Of a DNA stretch of 64,000 bases, positions 1-19,589 are shown piece by piece (position 1 is the first letter of the stretch; each line of letters starts with the position of its first letter). Source of the DNA: Okapia johnstoni (taxonomy: Eukaryota > Chordata > Mammalia > Artiodactyla > Giraffidae); contig CM044310.1 in assembly GCA_024291935.2 (NCBI GenBank), positions 120,352,213 through 120,416,212 of the forward strand, given 5' to 3'. The notes beneath the pieces were generated by a model. The model was not told the origin of the DNA and did no database searches. It was given only the letters and a program-made list of their open reading frames with translations. A program made the position numbers and the translations under genes.

Positions 1-59
1 AATGAAAACAAAAACAGAAACACATGACACTTACTTGATTTCAGTTGTAAAAGTTTTAA

Positions 60-690
60 AACAACGGAGCAAAGGGAAACTACGGTCGTCGAACATTTTC
101 CACACAGTTGGCAAAACTATGCGTGTGTGCTAAGTCGCTTCAGTCGTGTCCGACTCTTTGCGACCCTACCAACTGTAGCCCGCCAGGCTCCTCCGTCCAC
201 GGGATTCTCCAGGCAAGAATACTGGAGTGGGTTGCCATTTCCTTCTCCAGGGGATCTTCCTGACCCAGAGATGGAACCACGTCACTTATGTCTGCTGCAC
301 TGGCAGGTTCTACCACTAGCGACATCTGAGAAACAAAGCAATCAAGAAAGCAAAAAAAAAAAGGCGCACTTGAAACAAAAGACAACATCTTAACATTTGG
401 GAGACGGGATAATAGTTTTGGAAGGACCTCCACAGGCGGCTTTTGGGTCAACTTGTACCTCATTTCTTGATTTGAGCAGTGAACGGCTATTAATAACAGC
501 TGGTTTTTCAACTGCACGTAGAAGGTCAAAAGCATTTATTTTCCCCCAAGGAGGTCATATTTCAAAATTAGAAAAACCGAGGTTTGGGGAAAGAAATAAA
601 AACACACACAGGACACTTGAAAGAGAACACAGATAAGAACAAAAATACTGCAGAATGAGAAGAGTTGGCTGAGGGCTCGGAAGGCGCAGC
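60..690 (-). other. Conserved KZNF intron-1 module, left gene
   Basis: Apart from the SINE at 125-327, this stretch aligns by eye with the reverse complement of 26000-26110 and with 9130-10015. Shared runs include the block around AAACTATGCG at 110-120 and the purine-rich block before position 690. It is the start of intron 1 of a minus-strand KZNF gene whose remaining exons lie beyond the left edge. Confidence 0.6.
125..327 (-). repeat. Bov-tA SINE
   Basis: This is a ruminant tRNA-Glu-derived SINE read on the minus strand. The plus strand shows the tail end first, with the GTGTCCGACTCTTTGCGACC block, and the tRNA-like part last. It interrupts a conserved intron-1 module whose two halves lie at about 60-118 and 380-690. 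Confidence 0.85.
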
Positions 691-696
691 GTTTAC

Positions 697-723
697 CTGA
701 AGCGCATCTGTCAGCACGGCCGT
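697..723 (-). pseudogene. First exon of left-hand KZNF gene, start codon lost
   Basis: On the minus strand a canonical first-exon donor (CTTCAG then GTAAAC) is preceded by nine codons reading T-A-V-L-T-D-A-L-Q. The position that is ATG in the matching exon at 60993-61025 is ACG here (721-723), and I see no in-frame ATG just upstream. The exon may survive only as 5' untranslated sequence, or the gene may be dead. The KRAB and finger exons would lie left of the window, so this cannot be decided here. Confidence 0.5.
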
Positions 724-1210
724 CCCAGCGGAGTCCGAGGAAGAAGGTGGGGCCCGGGCACCGCGGCGCCTGTCTCGGCCACAGGTCAGAGCCAGGCCGG
801 ATGGCCCGCGCAGCGCCTCAGACCCTCCAGAGAGCAGCGGGCACAGGCGCCTTCCTGCTTTCCTTCACTTCAGACCGGCCAAGTTCCGAAGTTCCATGCG
901 CGAAATCAGGTTGGAGTTTAAAAATGTCGCCTGCGGTACCGGCCGGAAGACCCACCCAGACGCCACCTTATAGAACGGAAGTGGCTCAATCCTGGGTTTT
1001 CATTGGCCCAGTGACCCATACGGGCTGCGCTTTGCATTCAGGGAAATGTAGTTAACACCGCTGTGTGCCACGGCTAGGGTCGGTGCTGCAGACTTCCAGG
1101 AAAATTCCGCCTGAGCCTGGTGGGTGGCTGGGAAGCAGTTGTCCAAGGCTCCGAGTACTGGCGGGGTTCACGCTTCTTAAAGGGGACGCACCCCGATATT
1201 CGTGGAACCA
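724..1210 (-). promoter_or_regulatory. KZNF promoter (left-hand gene)
   Basis: A CpG-rich segment precedes the first exon at 697-723. It holds a CCAAT box (ATTGG at 1002-1006). On the minus strand it has an excellent ZNF143/THAP11-type element at about 1034-1053 (ACTACATTTCCCTGAATGC). A box shared by the cluster's promoters, resembling AAAGGGG-TGCACCC, lies at about 1178-1195. The same elements recur at the other KZNF promoters in this window. Activity is inferred from these motifs. Confidence 0.6.
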
Positions 1211-1220
1211 CTCTTCTCAA

Positions 1221-2400
1221 AGACAGAAAAAGAAGGTGTCAGCACGCGTTGGGAGTCGTGCCACACAGGGCATCAAGCATTCTAAAATTTTAAGAACTTG
1301 TCAGCGTGAAATTGAGAATGTGGTAGAGGTAGAGGATTTAGTAACATCAATATTTTGGAAAAATTTTTATGAAGTCATACATACTTAGATGTCAAAGACA
1401 TTTATGATACACACCTACAAGTAATATTTTGCATTATGATTGCAATGAATATACGTTAAAACAAACACATTTTGAAGGACTTACACTCAAAGTGGCAGGC
1501 TGATGAATATTTCACGAAGACAACTGGGTCCTCATCTTTGGAACTCATAAATGTTACCTTATATGGTCAGAGACTTTGCCAACTCGATTAGGGATTTGGA
1601 GATGAGATTACCCCAAAAGTATGTTTGTCGGGAGGTGTACTCCAAAGTCTCCTCATAAAAGACAGGTAGAGGAAGGCGATTTGATGACTGAAATGCTGCA
1701 CTGCTGGTCTTTGAAGAAGGAAGTGGTCTTCAGCCTTCAAACACAAGGAATGCAGCTCCAGACTTTGCAAAAGGCAAGGGCAACAATTCATTCCTAGAGC
1801 CTCCAGAGAGACCAAGCCCCTAGTCACACTTTGGCTTTATCCCTGTGAAAATGATTTAACGTCCAAAGAGTAAAATAATTCATAATGTTTCATCTGAAAC
1901 CATCAACTTTGTGGTTATTCATTATAGCAGCCATAGAAAATTAATATGGTTTAGTGACTTAGGCTTAATTACAGCTTGCTCCTGCTATCCCAAAGAACAG
2001 CTTTCCTAGGAAATGTTTCATAAACTGAGATGTCATAAAGCAGAAGTATTCTCTTCTTTCTCAAAATTCTGATACACCACTTCGGTTTTCTTAATGAACA
2101 GCCATTAATATGGTGTTATGGCTTTTTTTTTCTCATAAAAGTGATTAAAATACTTCATTAGTTTCTCTGGATTTCATGAAAACACGTACTAACATGTCTT
2201 TTATAAAACCCAAGACATGTAATCCGAACTTTTAGAAAGCAGATTCCTGTATTTGATCAAATTATGGAAATTATGAAAAAGTGTCAATGTCTCGAAATAC
2301 ACTTTGAATTATTTAAAAGTTAAATGAGGCAGGGTGGGGCTAAGTGTCCTATGTAAAAATGAGTAAATATTTTTATGTATGTCAAGTATGTTAATTATTA
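1221..2400. other. AT-rich spacer, nothing recognised
   Basis: The sequence is AT-rich with no credible open frame or RNA gene, and no repeat family I can name. It separates the left-hand promoter from the 3' flank of the dead KZNF copy. Confidence 0.5.
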
Positions 2401-3059
2401 GGAGCATAAATGGTGAATAATGTTATGAGAACCTAGCCAAGTCATTCACTGAAGAAAACTGAAGTTCCAACACACTTACTTTCTTCTCAGATACTAGTAA
2501 ACCAGACACTATGTCAAAGAAGATATTCATCTGGCAAATGAAAACAAAAATGCCAACATCATGAATTAGTAGGGAAATGCATTCAGATCATAGTCTCCAC
2601 ACTTTTAAAACAGGTAATATTCAAAATACTAACCATACCAACCAACTACTGGTGAGGAATACAGGGGAACTGAATACTGTCAATGGGAATGCAAATTGGT
2701 AGTCATTCATTTTAGAATATGAAACCAAGTGTTCATAAAAAGGATTTTATTTACTTGTTTCCTTACCTGTGGCAGGCAAACTGGAAACAAACCACAAAAC
2801 CCCATCCTTTAACAGATGAATGGATAAACAGTTAAATGATGGTCTATCCAAATAGTATAATTATCGGAAAAAAATTATTCACATTGGCAACTTAGATTAT
2901 TCTTAAAGTAACTATGCATGTAGAAAGAAAATTACAAATAAAAAAAGTAGACATTAACACTCCAAAGATATTAAAGTTCTGGAAAACACTGAGTTACTGA
3001 ATTGGAGACATACCCACAGGCCATCTCCACACTAGGGGTGTGCACACAGATGGCATTCA

Positions 3060-5563
<2,504 letters not shown>

Positions 5564-5629
5564 CTGTGATGATGGGAAGAGAAGTGTGCATAAGCAGCCT
5601 CTCTCCCCAGGACCCCATAATCAACCATC

Positions 5630-7153
5630 CTAAGCCCACCCTAACTCTGGCATCATCCTCCTCCCATTTCCTATCATAGAGGGCAGTGGTACCCAAAACA
5701 CTTCATCCTTCCTTGCACACTAGGTACAATTCTCAGTGACAACAGGCAGGTGGATAGACAGAGGCTATCTGTGTGGTGGGCCTGGCATGCAGGGCCCCTT
5801 CCCTTTCTTGTAAAACAACAGCCACAGTTCCCAGGATCATGTCTCCCAGACATACAGAAATGTAGGCCCACCTTTCTCTCAGACTCCTAGTACCTCAGTA
5901 AGTTAGTTCACACACCTTCTCCATAAGTATATTGCTCAGTGGGCTTTACATCTGACCCTCATCACTGCCACCTGGTTCACAAAATTGGCATGTCTCCTGC
6001 TTCCTCTCATCCCCTTCTGAACATTCAGAAAGTGCCTGACAAATACAACACAACCCTGCTGTACACCCACTTTCCACTGGCAGCTCCCTAGCCCTGTTCT
6101 GAAGGATTCCCCACTAAACCTTGTTCTTGACTTTATCCTCAGTCACAACACGCAGATCTAAATACCCCTGGTCAGGTTCCACTTCCATAGTGCACATTAT
6201 GTCTCTTCAACCGTTACAATCTTTGTTCACATAACAATCATTCAAAATCCACACCCAGCTGACAGATCTTGGGTAAACTCATCTGACATTCATCACAAAC
6301 TCCCAAAATTCCACCACAAAAACCTAGTTGAGTATACAGGAAGACCAATAAGCAGCAGCCTGACTGGTATCACTTCATCTCCTTTTTTGCTTTTCGTCTG
6401 CATCAGTTTCATAACCACTATCCCATAAATACCTGGACCACATGCCGGACTTTCCCTCCCCCCTATCTTCCTGCTGATGACCTCTGTAACAGCCCCCACC
6501 TTCCCTTGTCCCCTAATGGCATCCTGAAGACTCCCCAGCACTCTAGATCTGAAAGTTCAGCCATCCACTGGTCTCCTATACTTGGGAGTCACTGGAACAT
6601 CTGAGACTCAACACAAGACCCAATTCCTAACAGTCTCACAGAAAGGGACTCTGCTTGCTAACTTCCCCATCTCAGCTGATAGCACTGCCACCCTTCCAGA
6701 TGTAAAGGGAAAAAAACTTTGGAGTCATCTGTGACTCACTCCACATTATAAAATCTAGTCCACTGTTAAAACTTTAAAAACAAATTCAGGAGCCAAATAT
6801 TTCTCCTGCCCCCATATCTGCCACTCTGGTCTAGGCACAATTACTGCTCATCTGGATGATGACAACAGCCTCTTTGCTACCCTCCTGCCTTCCTCTTCCC
6901 TAGTCTATTGTGTTCTCTGCAGCCAGGGGCAGCCTCTTTAAACCCAAGGCACATCACTTTTCCCCTCTGTACCAAAAATTCCACATCTGCCGTCACTCTC
7001 AGAACAGAAACCCAACTTCTCAGGCTACCAGTTTAGGCTTGACTCTGGCCCTCTTGCTCTCTGTTCTCACCAGACATTAACAAAGACCTACAAGTCCTAA
7101 AGCATTCCCACCTCTATCACAACCGCAAGCATTTGTATGGACTACCCCTGTAC
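5630..7153. other. Intron of the dead KZNF, no gene seen
   Basis: This is ordinary intronic sequence, pyrimidine-rich in places. Parts of it, such as 6293-6541, still align with 28700-28930 of the paralogous intron. I see no exon, RNA gene or clear repeat. Confidence 0.55.
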
Positions 7154-7381
7154 CTAACACAATTTTTCACATCTCAGTCCACTGGCTGCCCCAGATGGGA
7201 ATCCCTCCATATAACCTCTGGCCTGGACTTGGAAATCTGGACTTAGGGTTTCTCTAGGGTCTCCAGACACCAAGTCCAGGAAGAGTAGCAACAAAACACT
7301 TCCAGAACACCTGACACTCATCAGTGAAGAGTCCATAAAAGGTTCTGCTGAATGTAAAGCCTGTGAGAAGAGCAGGGCCAT
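7154..7381 (-). other. Conserved intronic block with small hydrophobic open frame
   Basis: An ATG-initiated open frame of 75 codons starts M-A-L-L-F-S-Q and carries a Leu-rich stretch (LLLLFLDLVS). The matching position in the inverted paralogue (27841-28038) has an ATG frame with the same start and the same LLLLLFLDLVS run. The two diverge after about 39 residues because of an indel. It lies in intron 1 of the dead gene. It is probably noncoding sequence inherited with the duplication. Confidence 0.4.
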
Positions 7382-9319
7382 GTAACTTTAATTTCCATCC
7401 GCAACATAGTCAAAAAAGAATATCAATGAGTGAAACATTTTATATTTAAGGCAAAGAGAAACATTTAAGGATAAAATAAAGCACGTAAAAGATGACAGAA
7501 AATATTATGGAGTTCTGCCATAAAGTAATACGGATGTCTTGAGAAAAGGCTTTCCAGAAGCGGAAAATACAAGTGAGAAGTCTATCAGAGTCACATACAG
7601 TGTGTTTGAGCACCATGTATGAGGGTAGTGCGACTGCAGTTCAATGAGACAAAACGAAAGCCATCATGTTGGTGAGGAAACGGTTGTGGCAGCTCATATA
7701 ACATTATTATACCCTAAGCTACAAATATCAAAATTAAGTCTCACTTTATGTACAGCTCTGACACTTCCATTTGATTTCCTTGTTTCTCCCTTGTCAATAA
7801 TACATTTTTTCTCTTCTTCTCGCTTGTAGTTGGCCACAACAGGTGACCAGGAGTTCTTATACTTCCCTTTCAAAGTTTACTTTGGTTATGTTAGGGAGTT
7901 AGAACAGGAAAAAGGAGTGCAGAATGGTGGTGGCTAAAAGACAAAGAAGGGAAAAGCCTGTGAAAATAGTACAAAGGAAGGTCTGAGGACAGGAGAACCT
8001 CAGGCAAAGCAAACAGCCCTCCTGGCTAGCCCAATTTACATAGGGAAGGCTCAGGGGGAGGAGAAAAAACGTACAAAAAGAGGAGCCAAAATTGAACAGC
8101 TGGCTTCTATTCTCTTCGTGTCTTTTGGGTCAGCCTACTCTCACGCCTTGAGGATGTATTTTTCTTTGCTTGCCAAATAAAACTGAGCTGTAACACTGAC
8201 TCATCCATCGCTTCAAATTTTTGCTGTGGCAAGACAGAACCAAGGAAATTACACATTCCCCCAACATTTATGTTAAAAATTGTTGGATATAAAATTTCAG
8301 CCTACATAATTCATATATTAAACTCTGATTTGAAATTATTATTACATTATACAACAGAATTAAAGAACATGTACTTTTTATTTATATTCTTTGATAAATT
8401 CATACGGGTTTTTTTCCACCAATGATCAGAGAGATCATTTGTAAATCTTCTTGGATTCTAAAACATCTTGACATGGATTCAAAGCCTTATAACTTATTAG
8501 TCTTAAAATGATTCACTTTGTCCCCCTTATAACAAATATTTTAACAAGATATCTTCATCATTTTCTCTTCTGATACCACCAGAGTAAGGAGTTAACTTAA
8601 ATAGTTTATAAATAACAAATATTAGAAGAGTACAATGACTGAAAAAGCAAAAACTCTCTAAGTGGGTGTGTGATGTAGAACTGTAAATGTACCTAGTGCA
8701 CAATAAGTGTGTAGCAAAATTAGCTACAGGTAAATTAAGTATAATCAAGCCATTCAAAGAACTAAGTTAAAATTAGTGACAAAGAATTAAAGAAAATTAG
8801 TAACAAAGAATAAAACAAGACTAAAAAGTGGAAACGTTCACTTAAATAGAATAATAATTTCAACATATACGCTACACAAATGTGTGCTGGGTATATCCCA
8901 GAAGACATGGCAGCTATATCTACAGTAGCAATGTTTATAAATACCAAAACAAAACAAAAACAAAAGAAGCTTCAGCAGCTGAATTTATAAGGACATTGTC
9001 CTCATATGTTCATACTATAGAACACTGCACAAAAAAGGAAAATAAATGAATAGCTATGAAAACATGGATAAAGTCTTGCCAAGTTGTGCAAATGAAGAAA
9101 ACACATCATATTTATGTGATTCCATTCAGAAAAGAGTTTTAAAACAACGGAGTGACGGTAAGCCATAGTCCTTGAATAATTTCCACATAGCTGGCAAAAT
9201 TATCAAAAGCAAGGAAGAGCTTCCATGAAAGAAAAGAGATAATCCTTTAACTTTTGGGGGATGGGATAATTGTTTTAGAAGAACACCCACATTTATGCAG
9301 CTTCTAGGGTCCTATTTAT

Positions 9320-9803
9320 ACTGCATTTCTTTTTTAAATTTGGCTGCAACAGGTCTTAACTGCCACACTAGGCATCTTCACTGCATCATGCAGGATCTTT
9401 TCCATATGGCTCAGGAACTCGAGTTACCTCATGTGGGCTCAGTAGCTGTGGCTCATGGGCTTAGTTGCTCTGAGGCATGTGGGATCTTAGTCCCTGTGTG
9501 TATGTCTGCTAAGTTGCTTCAGTCCTGTCGACTCTTTGTAACACCATGGACAGCAGCCTGCCAGGCTCCTCTGTCCATGGGATTCTCAAGGTAAGAATAC
9601 TGGAGTGGGTTGCCATGCCCTTCTCCAGGGGATCTTCCAGACTCAGGGATCAAACCTGGGCCTGCCTTCCACATTGCAGACAGATTCTTTACCATCTGAG
9701 CCACCAGGGAAGCCTCCTAATTCCCTGACCAGGGATCAAACCCTCCTCCCCTGCATTGCAAGGCAGACAATTTACCACTGGACCACCAGAGAAGTCCCTA
9801 TAT
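9320..9803 (-). repeat. CHR-type SINE interrupted by a Bov-tA SINE
   Basis: An older CHR-like SINE on the minus strand occupies about 9325-9491 and 9716-9803, ending with the typical GGACCACCAGAGAAGTCCC. It is split by a Bov-tA element at about 9497-9714 that ends with GAGCCACCAGGGAAGCC. This is a nested insertion. Confidence 0.7.
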
Positions 9804-10015
9804 TGAATTTCTTGGCTTGAGAAGAGAATGAATATTAATTTTAAAGCTGCTTATTCAACTTTACTAGGAGGTTCTCTGCAATTTTTCCCTACACATCTCA
9901 TATTTCTGTATGTGGAAAACCAACCGTTTGGGGAAACAATAAATAGAAATATATGACACTTTTAAGAAAACACTGTTAAGGACGAAGGTACCACAGAATG
10001 GTAAGACTTGGCTGA

Positions 10016-10515
10016 GGAAATTCCCTGGTGGTCCTATAACTAGGACTCTGTGCTCCCGATGTAGGGTTCCCCAGTTGGATTCCAGGTCAGGATCCCACCC
10101 ACATGCCTCAACCACATGCCGCAAAGACCTGGCACATCCAAATATATGAATAAAAAGAAAATATTTTTAAAAAATGAAGAGTTGAAAGCGAAAGTGAAGT
10201 CACTCAGTCGTGTCTGACTCTTTGCCACCCCAATCACTGTAGACTCCCAGGCTCCTTTGACCATGGGATTTTCCAGGCAAGTATATTGGAGTGGGTTGCC
10301 ATTTCCTTCTCCAGGGGATCTTTCAGATCCAGCAATCCAACCTGGGTGTCTGGCACTGCAAGCCAACTCCACCATCTGAGGCACCAGGGGGCTTTCTCAA
10401 TGGCTCAGTGATAGAGTCCGAGTCTACCTGCCAATGCAGGAGGCGTGGGTTCCATCCCTGATCCGGGAAGATCCCACATGCTGTGGAGCAACTAAGCCTC
10501 TGTGTCACAAATAAT
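10016..10515. repeat. SINE cluster replacing the dead gene's promoter
   Basis: Three elements lie end to end: a CHR-type SINE on the plus strand (about 10018-10180), a Bov-tA on the minus strand (about 10190-10392) and a partial CHR-type unit on the plus strand (about 10390-10510). They begin exactly where the match to the left-hand gene's exon-1 region stops. Confidence 0.65.
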
Positions 10516-10772
10516 TAGGAGAAGGCAATGGCAACCCACTCCAGTACTCTTGCCTGGAAAATCCCATGGACAGAGGAGCCTGGTAGGCTGCAGTCCATGG
10601 GGTTGCGAAGAGTCCGACGCGACTTCACTTTCATACACTGGAGAAGGAAATGGCAACCCACTCCAGTGTTCTTGCCCGGAGAATCCCAGGGACGGCAGAG
10701 CCTGGTGGGCTGTCGTCTATGTGATCGCACAGAGTCGGACACGACTGAAGTGACTTAGCAGCAGCAGCATAA
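10516..10772 (+). repeat. Bov-A2 SINE (two Bov-A monomers)
   Basis: Two related monomers, each opening with GGAGAAGG-AATGGCAACCC, are followed by a short AGC-repeat tail. This is the usual Bov-A2 dimer. Confidence 0.85.
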
Positions 10773-11158
10773 TGAAAGCTGAGCGAAGAATTGATGCTTT
10801 TGAACTGTGGTGTTGGAGAAGACTCTTGAGAGTCCCTTGGACTGCAAGGGAGATCTAACCAGTCCATCCTAAAGGAGATCCGTCCTGGGTGTTCATTGGA
10901 AGGACTGATGTTGAAGCTGAAACATCAATACTTTGGCCACCTGATGCGAAGAGCTGACTCACTGGAAGAGACCCTGATGCTGGGAAAGACTGAGGGCGGA
11001 GAAGGGGACGACAGGATGAGATGGCTGGATGGCATCATTGACTCAATGGACGTGGGTTTGTGTGGACTCCGGGAGCTGGTGATGGACAGAGAGGCCTGGC
11101 ATGCTGCAGTTCATGTGGTCGCAAAGAGATGGACATGACTGAGTGACTGAACTGAACA
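10773..11158 (+). mobile_element. BovB LINE, 3' fragment
   Basis: This is the last 0.4 kb of a BovB element, strongly 5'-truncated. It covers the C-terminal part of the RTE-type reverse transcriptase ORF (motifs [14 protein letters not shown] and YFGHLMRR) and ends in the typical GACTGAACTGAA. A frameshift near 10850 breaks the frame. Confidence 0.85.
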
Positions 11159-11179
11159 TGATGGGCAAGAGAGGAAGGC

Positions 11180-11475
11180 AGACTTCCACACTGGTCCACT
11201 GGTTAAGAATTCACCTGCCAATGCAGGGAATATGAGTTTGATCCCTGGTCTGGGTATAGTCCATACGTCACAGGGCACCTAAGCCCGTTCTCCACAACTA
11301 CTGAGCCTGTTGGCCTAAAGCCCATGCTCCACAGTCAGAAGTTACTGCAATGAGAAGCCCGTGTGCTGCAATGAGAGTAGCCCCCCCAACCCTGCATTAG
11401 AGAAAACTGGCACACACAGCAATGAAAACCCAACATAGCCAAATATAATAAAATTAATAAATTTAAATATATATA
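11180..11475 (+). repeat. CHR-type SINE
   Basis: The unit starts at the tRNA-like GACTTCCACACTGGTCCACTGG and runs through the CHR body to an A-rich tail near 11470. Confidence 0.6.
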
Positions 11476-11541
11476 TATATTTCTTTTTTCTGTCTCTACA
11501 CAAATGCACGTGTGTGAGTATACACACACACACACACACAC
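11466..11541. repeat. AT and CA microsatellites
   Basis: A short (TA)n run at about 11467-11481 forms the tail of the adjacent SINE. A (CA)n run of about eleven units lies at 11519-11541. Confidence 0.85.
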
Positions 11542-12389
11542 TGATGGGTTGTTTTGCTGGAGATCCCAATATATCATGGAACTGAACACTTAAAACAGTG
11601 AGATGATAGTTTATGTTGTGTATTTCACTGCAAAAATTCCCTAAGAACTTTTATGACACAAAGATGTAGGATAAGGACACTAGAAAAGTCAATTAAGAAG
11701 AGGAAAATCTAGAAAAATGTGTCAGTGGAAGCTGTGTATCATGCAAAAGGTTCAAAATTCTTTATTCATAAAGAATTCATACAAAACTGAATTTCAGTTT
11801 AGTTTCAACTTCAGTTCCCACTTTAAATAACATTTTCTCAGTGATAGAACAACAACAACAAAACCCACCCACATCTGCTTACAAACACTGCACCTCTAAT
11901 ACATAAGAAAGCCTTGCTTATTTTTGATGTTATTCCTTTGCACACATATAATAAAAAAATATATTTATGAACTTAGTGAAAATTCATATAAGAATACCTG
12001 TAGGATTTCTTTTATATAAAATTCTAGAAAATGTAAACTACAATGTCTACCTGGAGATGGCAACTTGGGTAGGGTTGGTGCTAATGGAAACTCTGTAAGC
12101 AATGGACATGTTCATTATCACAACTTTGGTGATAGTCCCACTGTGTACACCTATGTGAAAATACAGTTTACAATTTTAATAAATGAAATTGAGTATGCCA
12201 ATACCTCAGTAAAGCTATTAACATATGTTCCATATAAAATCAGGATCTCCTGTTTCTCTAAATGTCATCATATCGGACAAACTTGTATCGACAATCAGCA
12301 CCCTTCCCCATGTTTTAGGCAGGTCAATTCTGATTCCTTCTCAAGACAGAAGAAAACGCTGACAAATGCTTCAACATAGGGACATTATT
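11542..12389. other. AT-rich intergenic sequence
   Basis: No gene is visible. The open frame at 12065-12379 has no family resemblance. Its flanks look like decayed L1 3' sequence. Confidence 0.45.
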
Positions 12390-12655
12390 CTAAGCTAAAT
12401 AAGCCAGCTGCAAAGAGATGAAAAAAATGTATAATTACACTTATGAAAAGTATCCAGAGTAATCAAATTCATAGACAAAAGTGTAAAACAGAGGTAGACA
12501 GGTAGGGTAGGGAGGGAAAAGAGAGAGATGTTGTTTAAGGGGTACAGAGTTTCATTTTTGCAAGATGAAAAAGAATTCTGGAGACTAGATATTAATTTTT
12601 AAACACACTACACCGAACATTAAAAGGTAGAGGGTAAATTTTGTTACATATGAAA
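12390..12655 (+). repeat. Old L1 3' end
   Basis: The segment has the typical mammalian L1 3' region, with TTGTTTAAGGGGTACAGAG, TTTTGCAAGATGAAAAAG and a terminal GGTAAATTTTGTTACAT. A related tail is seen at 39080-39300. Confidence 0.6.
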
Positions 12656-13155
12656 GTGAAAGTTGCTCAGTTGTGTCTGACTCTTTGTAGCCTCATGGAC
12701 TATACAGTCCATGGAATTCTCCAGGCCAGAATACTGGAGTGGGTAGCTTATCCCTTCTCCAGCAGATCTTTCTGACCCAGGAATCGAACTGGGGTCTCCT
12801 GCATTGCAGGCGGATTCTTTACCAACTGAGCTATCAGGGAAGACCTAAAGTCGCTCAGTTGTGTCCAACTCTTTTGTGACCCCATGGACTATACTGTCTA
12901 TAGAATTCTCCAGGCCAGAATACTGGAGTGAGTAGCCTTTCTCTTCTCCAGCAGATCTTCTCAACCCAGGGATGGAACCCAGGTCTCCTGCATTGCAGGC
13001 AGAGTCTTTACCAGCTGAGCCACCAGGGAAGCCCAAGAATACTGGAGTGGGTAGCCTATCCCTTCCTTAGCAGATCTTCCCAACCCAGGAATCAAATCGG
13101 GGTCTCCTGCATTACAGGTGGATTCTTTACCAGCTGAGCTACCAGGGAAGCCCAG
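12652..13155 (-). repeat. Three Bov-tA SINEs in tandem
   Basis: Three minus-strand units lie head to tail: about 12652-12843, 12846-13034 and a partial one at 13035-13154. Each ends in the tRNA-like CAGGGAAGCCC or a variant. They lie just beyond the decayed finger remnants of KZNF-1. Confidence 0.85.
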
Positions 13156-13179
13156 CATTGTTAGACATATTTTACTACC

Positions 13180-13574
13180 ACCAAAAAAAAGACGTTCTCA
13201 GGAACAGATTAGAGCAACTTGTTCGTCTTTCCCCATTTGCAACACTCCCTCTGGTGTGAACTTTTTGGTGCTGAATGAGGTCAAAGTTTTGGCAGAACAT
13301 ATGTCCATAATTGCTGCACTAAGGCCTTTGGCCGTTGTGAAATCACTGACGGGTAATCGGGTTGGAGTTTAAGCTAAAAATTTACATTCACTGAAAAGGT
13401 CTGCCTCTGGTATGAACTCTTGATGTCTAAAGTGGGGAGCTGTACCATAACAACTTGCAATGTTTGCTGTACTCAGAAGTGAACATAGCCCAACATAATT
13501 CATAGGGGCTTCTCCAGCACCAATGAGTTAGGAGTTTGGAGTAGTACCTCATTTACCATAGCTTCTGTATATAT
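13180..13574 (-). pseudogene. Ghost zinc fingers downstream of KZNF-1
   Basis: Read on the minus strand, this stretch keeps linker-like and finger-like words (for example near 13250-13420) at roughly finger spacing, but with stops and frameshifts. It is the decayed C-terminal part of the array of KZNF-1, separated from the live part by an L1 insertion. Confidence 0.65.
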
Positions 13575-13737
13575 ATGGTCTTTTGTTTTTTAATTGAAGC
13601 ATAGTTGATTTACAGTGTTTCAGGCATATATCAAAATGATTCAGTTTATATATAAAATTCTTTTCCAGGTTCTTTTCCATTATAACTTATTACATGATAT
13701 TGAATATAGTTTCCTGTGCTATACAGCAGGCCCCTTC
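13575..13737 (-). repeat. L1 3' UTR fragment inside the finger array
   Basis: The reverse complement reads as the artiodactyl L1 3' end, from the TATAGCACAGGAAACTATAT block to the TCAATTAAAAAAC tail. It sits between a frameshifted finger (13738-13830) and the ghost fingers at 13180-13574. Confidence 0.75.
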
Positions 13738-13766
13738 ATAAGGTCTCTCCCACTGGACTCTCTGCT

Positions 13767-19111
<5,345 letters not shown>

Positions 19112-19239
19112 GGGGCCCTGGGGGAAGAAAGAAGTCATGAGACGTAGACAACAGTGCTAGAATCCTACAGCAGAGTTGTACCTCCACCCCTTCCTGGCCC
19201 TGGTGTAACAGGGCCTCTGCCTGTCAGTCTAAGCTCAGG

Positions 19240-19415
19240 CTTCCCTGTAACTCAGTTGGTAAAGAATCTGCCTATAACACAGAAGACCCTAGTTTGATTC
19301 CTGGGTTGGGAAGATCCCCTGGAGAAGGGAAGGGCTACCCACTCTAGTATTGTGGCCTGGAGAATTCCATGGACAGTCCATGGGGTCACAAAGAGTCAGA
19401 CATGACCGAGCATGT
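19240..19415 (+). repeat. Bov-tA SINE
   Basis: This is a plus-strand unit from GGCTTCCCTGTAACTCAGTT through AGTCAGACATGACCGAGCA. Confidence 0.8.
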
Positions 19416-19589
19416 CAGAAAACAGTACTGCCTCTTACCAGGTGACCCTGGAGAAGGACTGAGCCTCCCTGAACTTTAGACAAAAGAAAATTCCACTGCA
19501 GATAAGAATTATTCCAACCTCAGAAGACTCATATTGGCATCTAATGTAAGGAGGACATACCATGTATCAGCTATGCCTGTCCATAGGAA

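Noticed and set aside
12652..13155. CRISPR-like array of repeats
   Set aside because: The three similar units are full-length tandem Bov-tA SINEs in a ruminant genome, with no short repeat-spacer structure.
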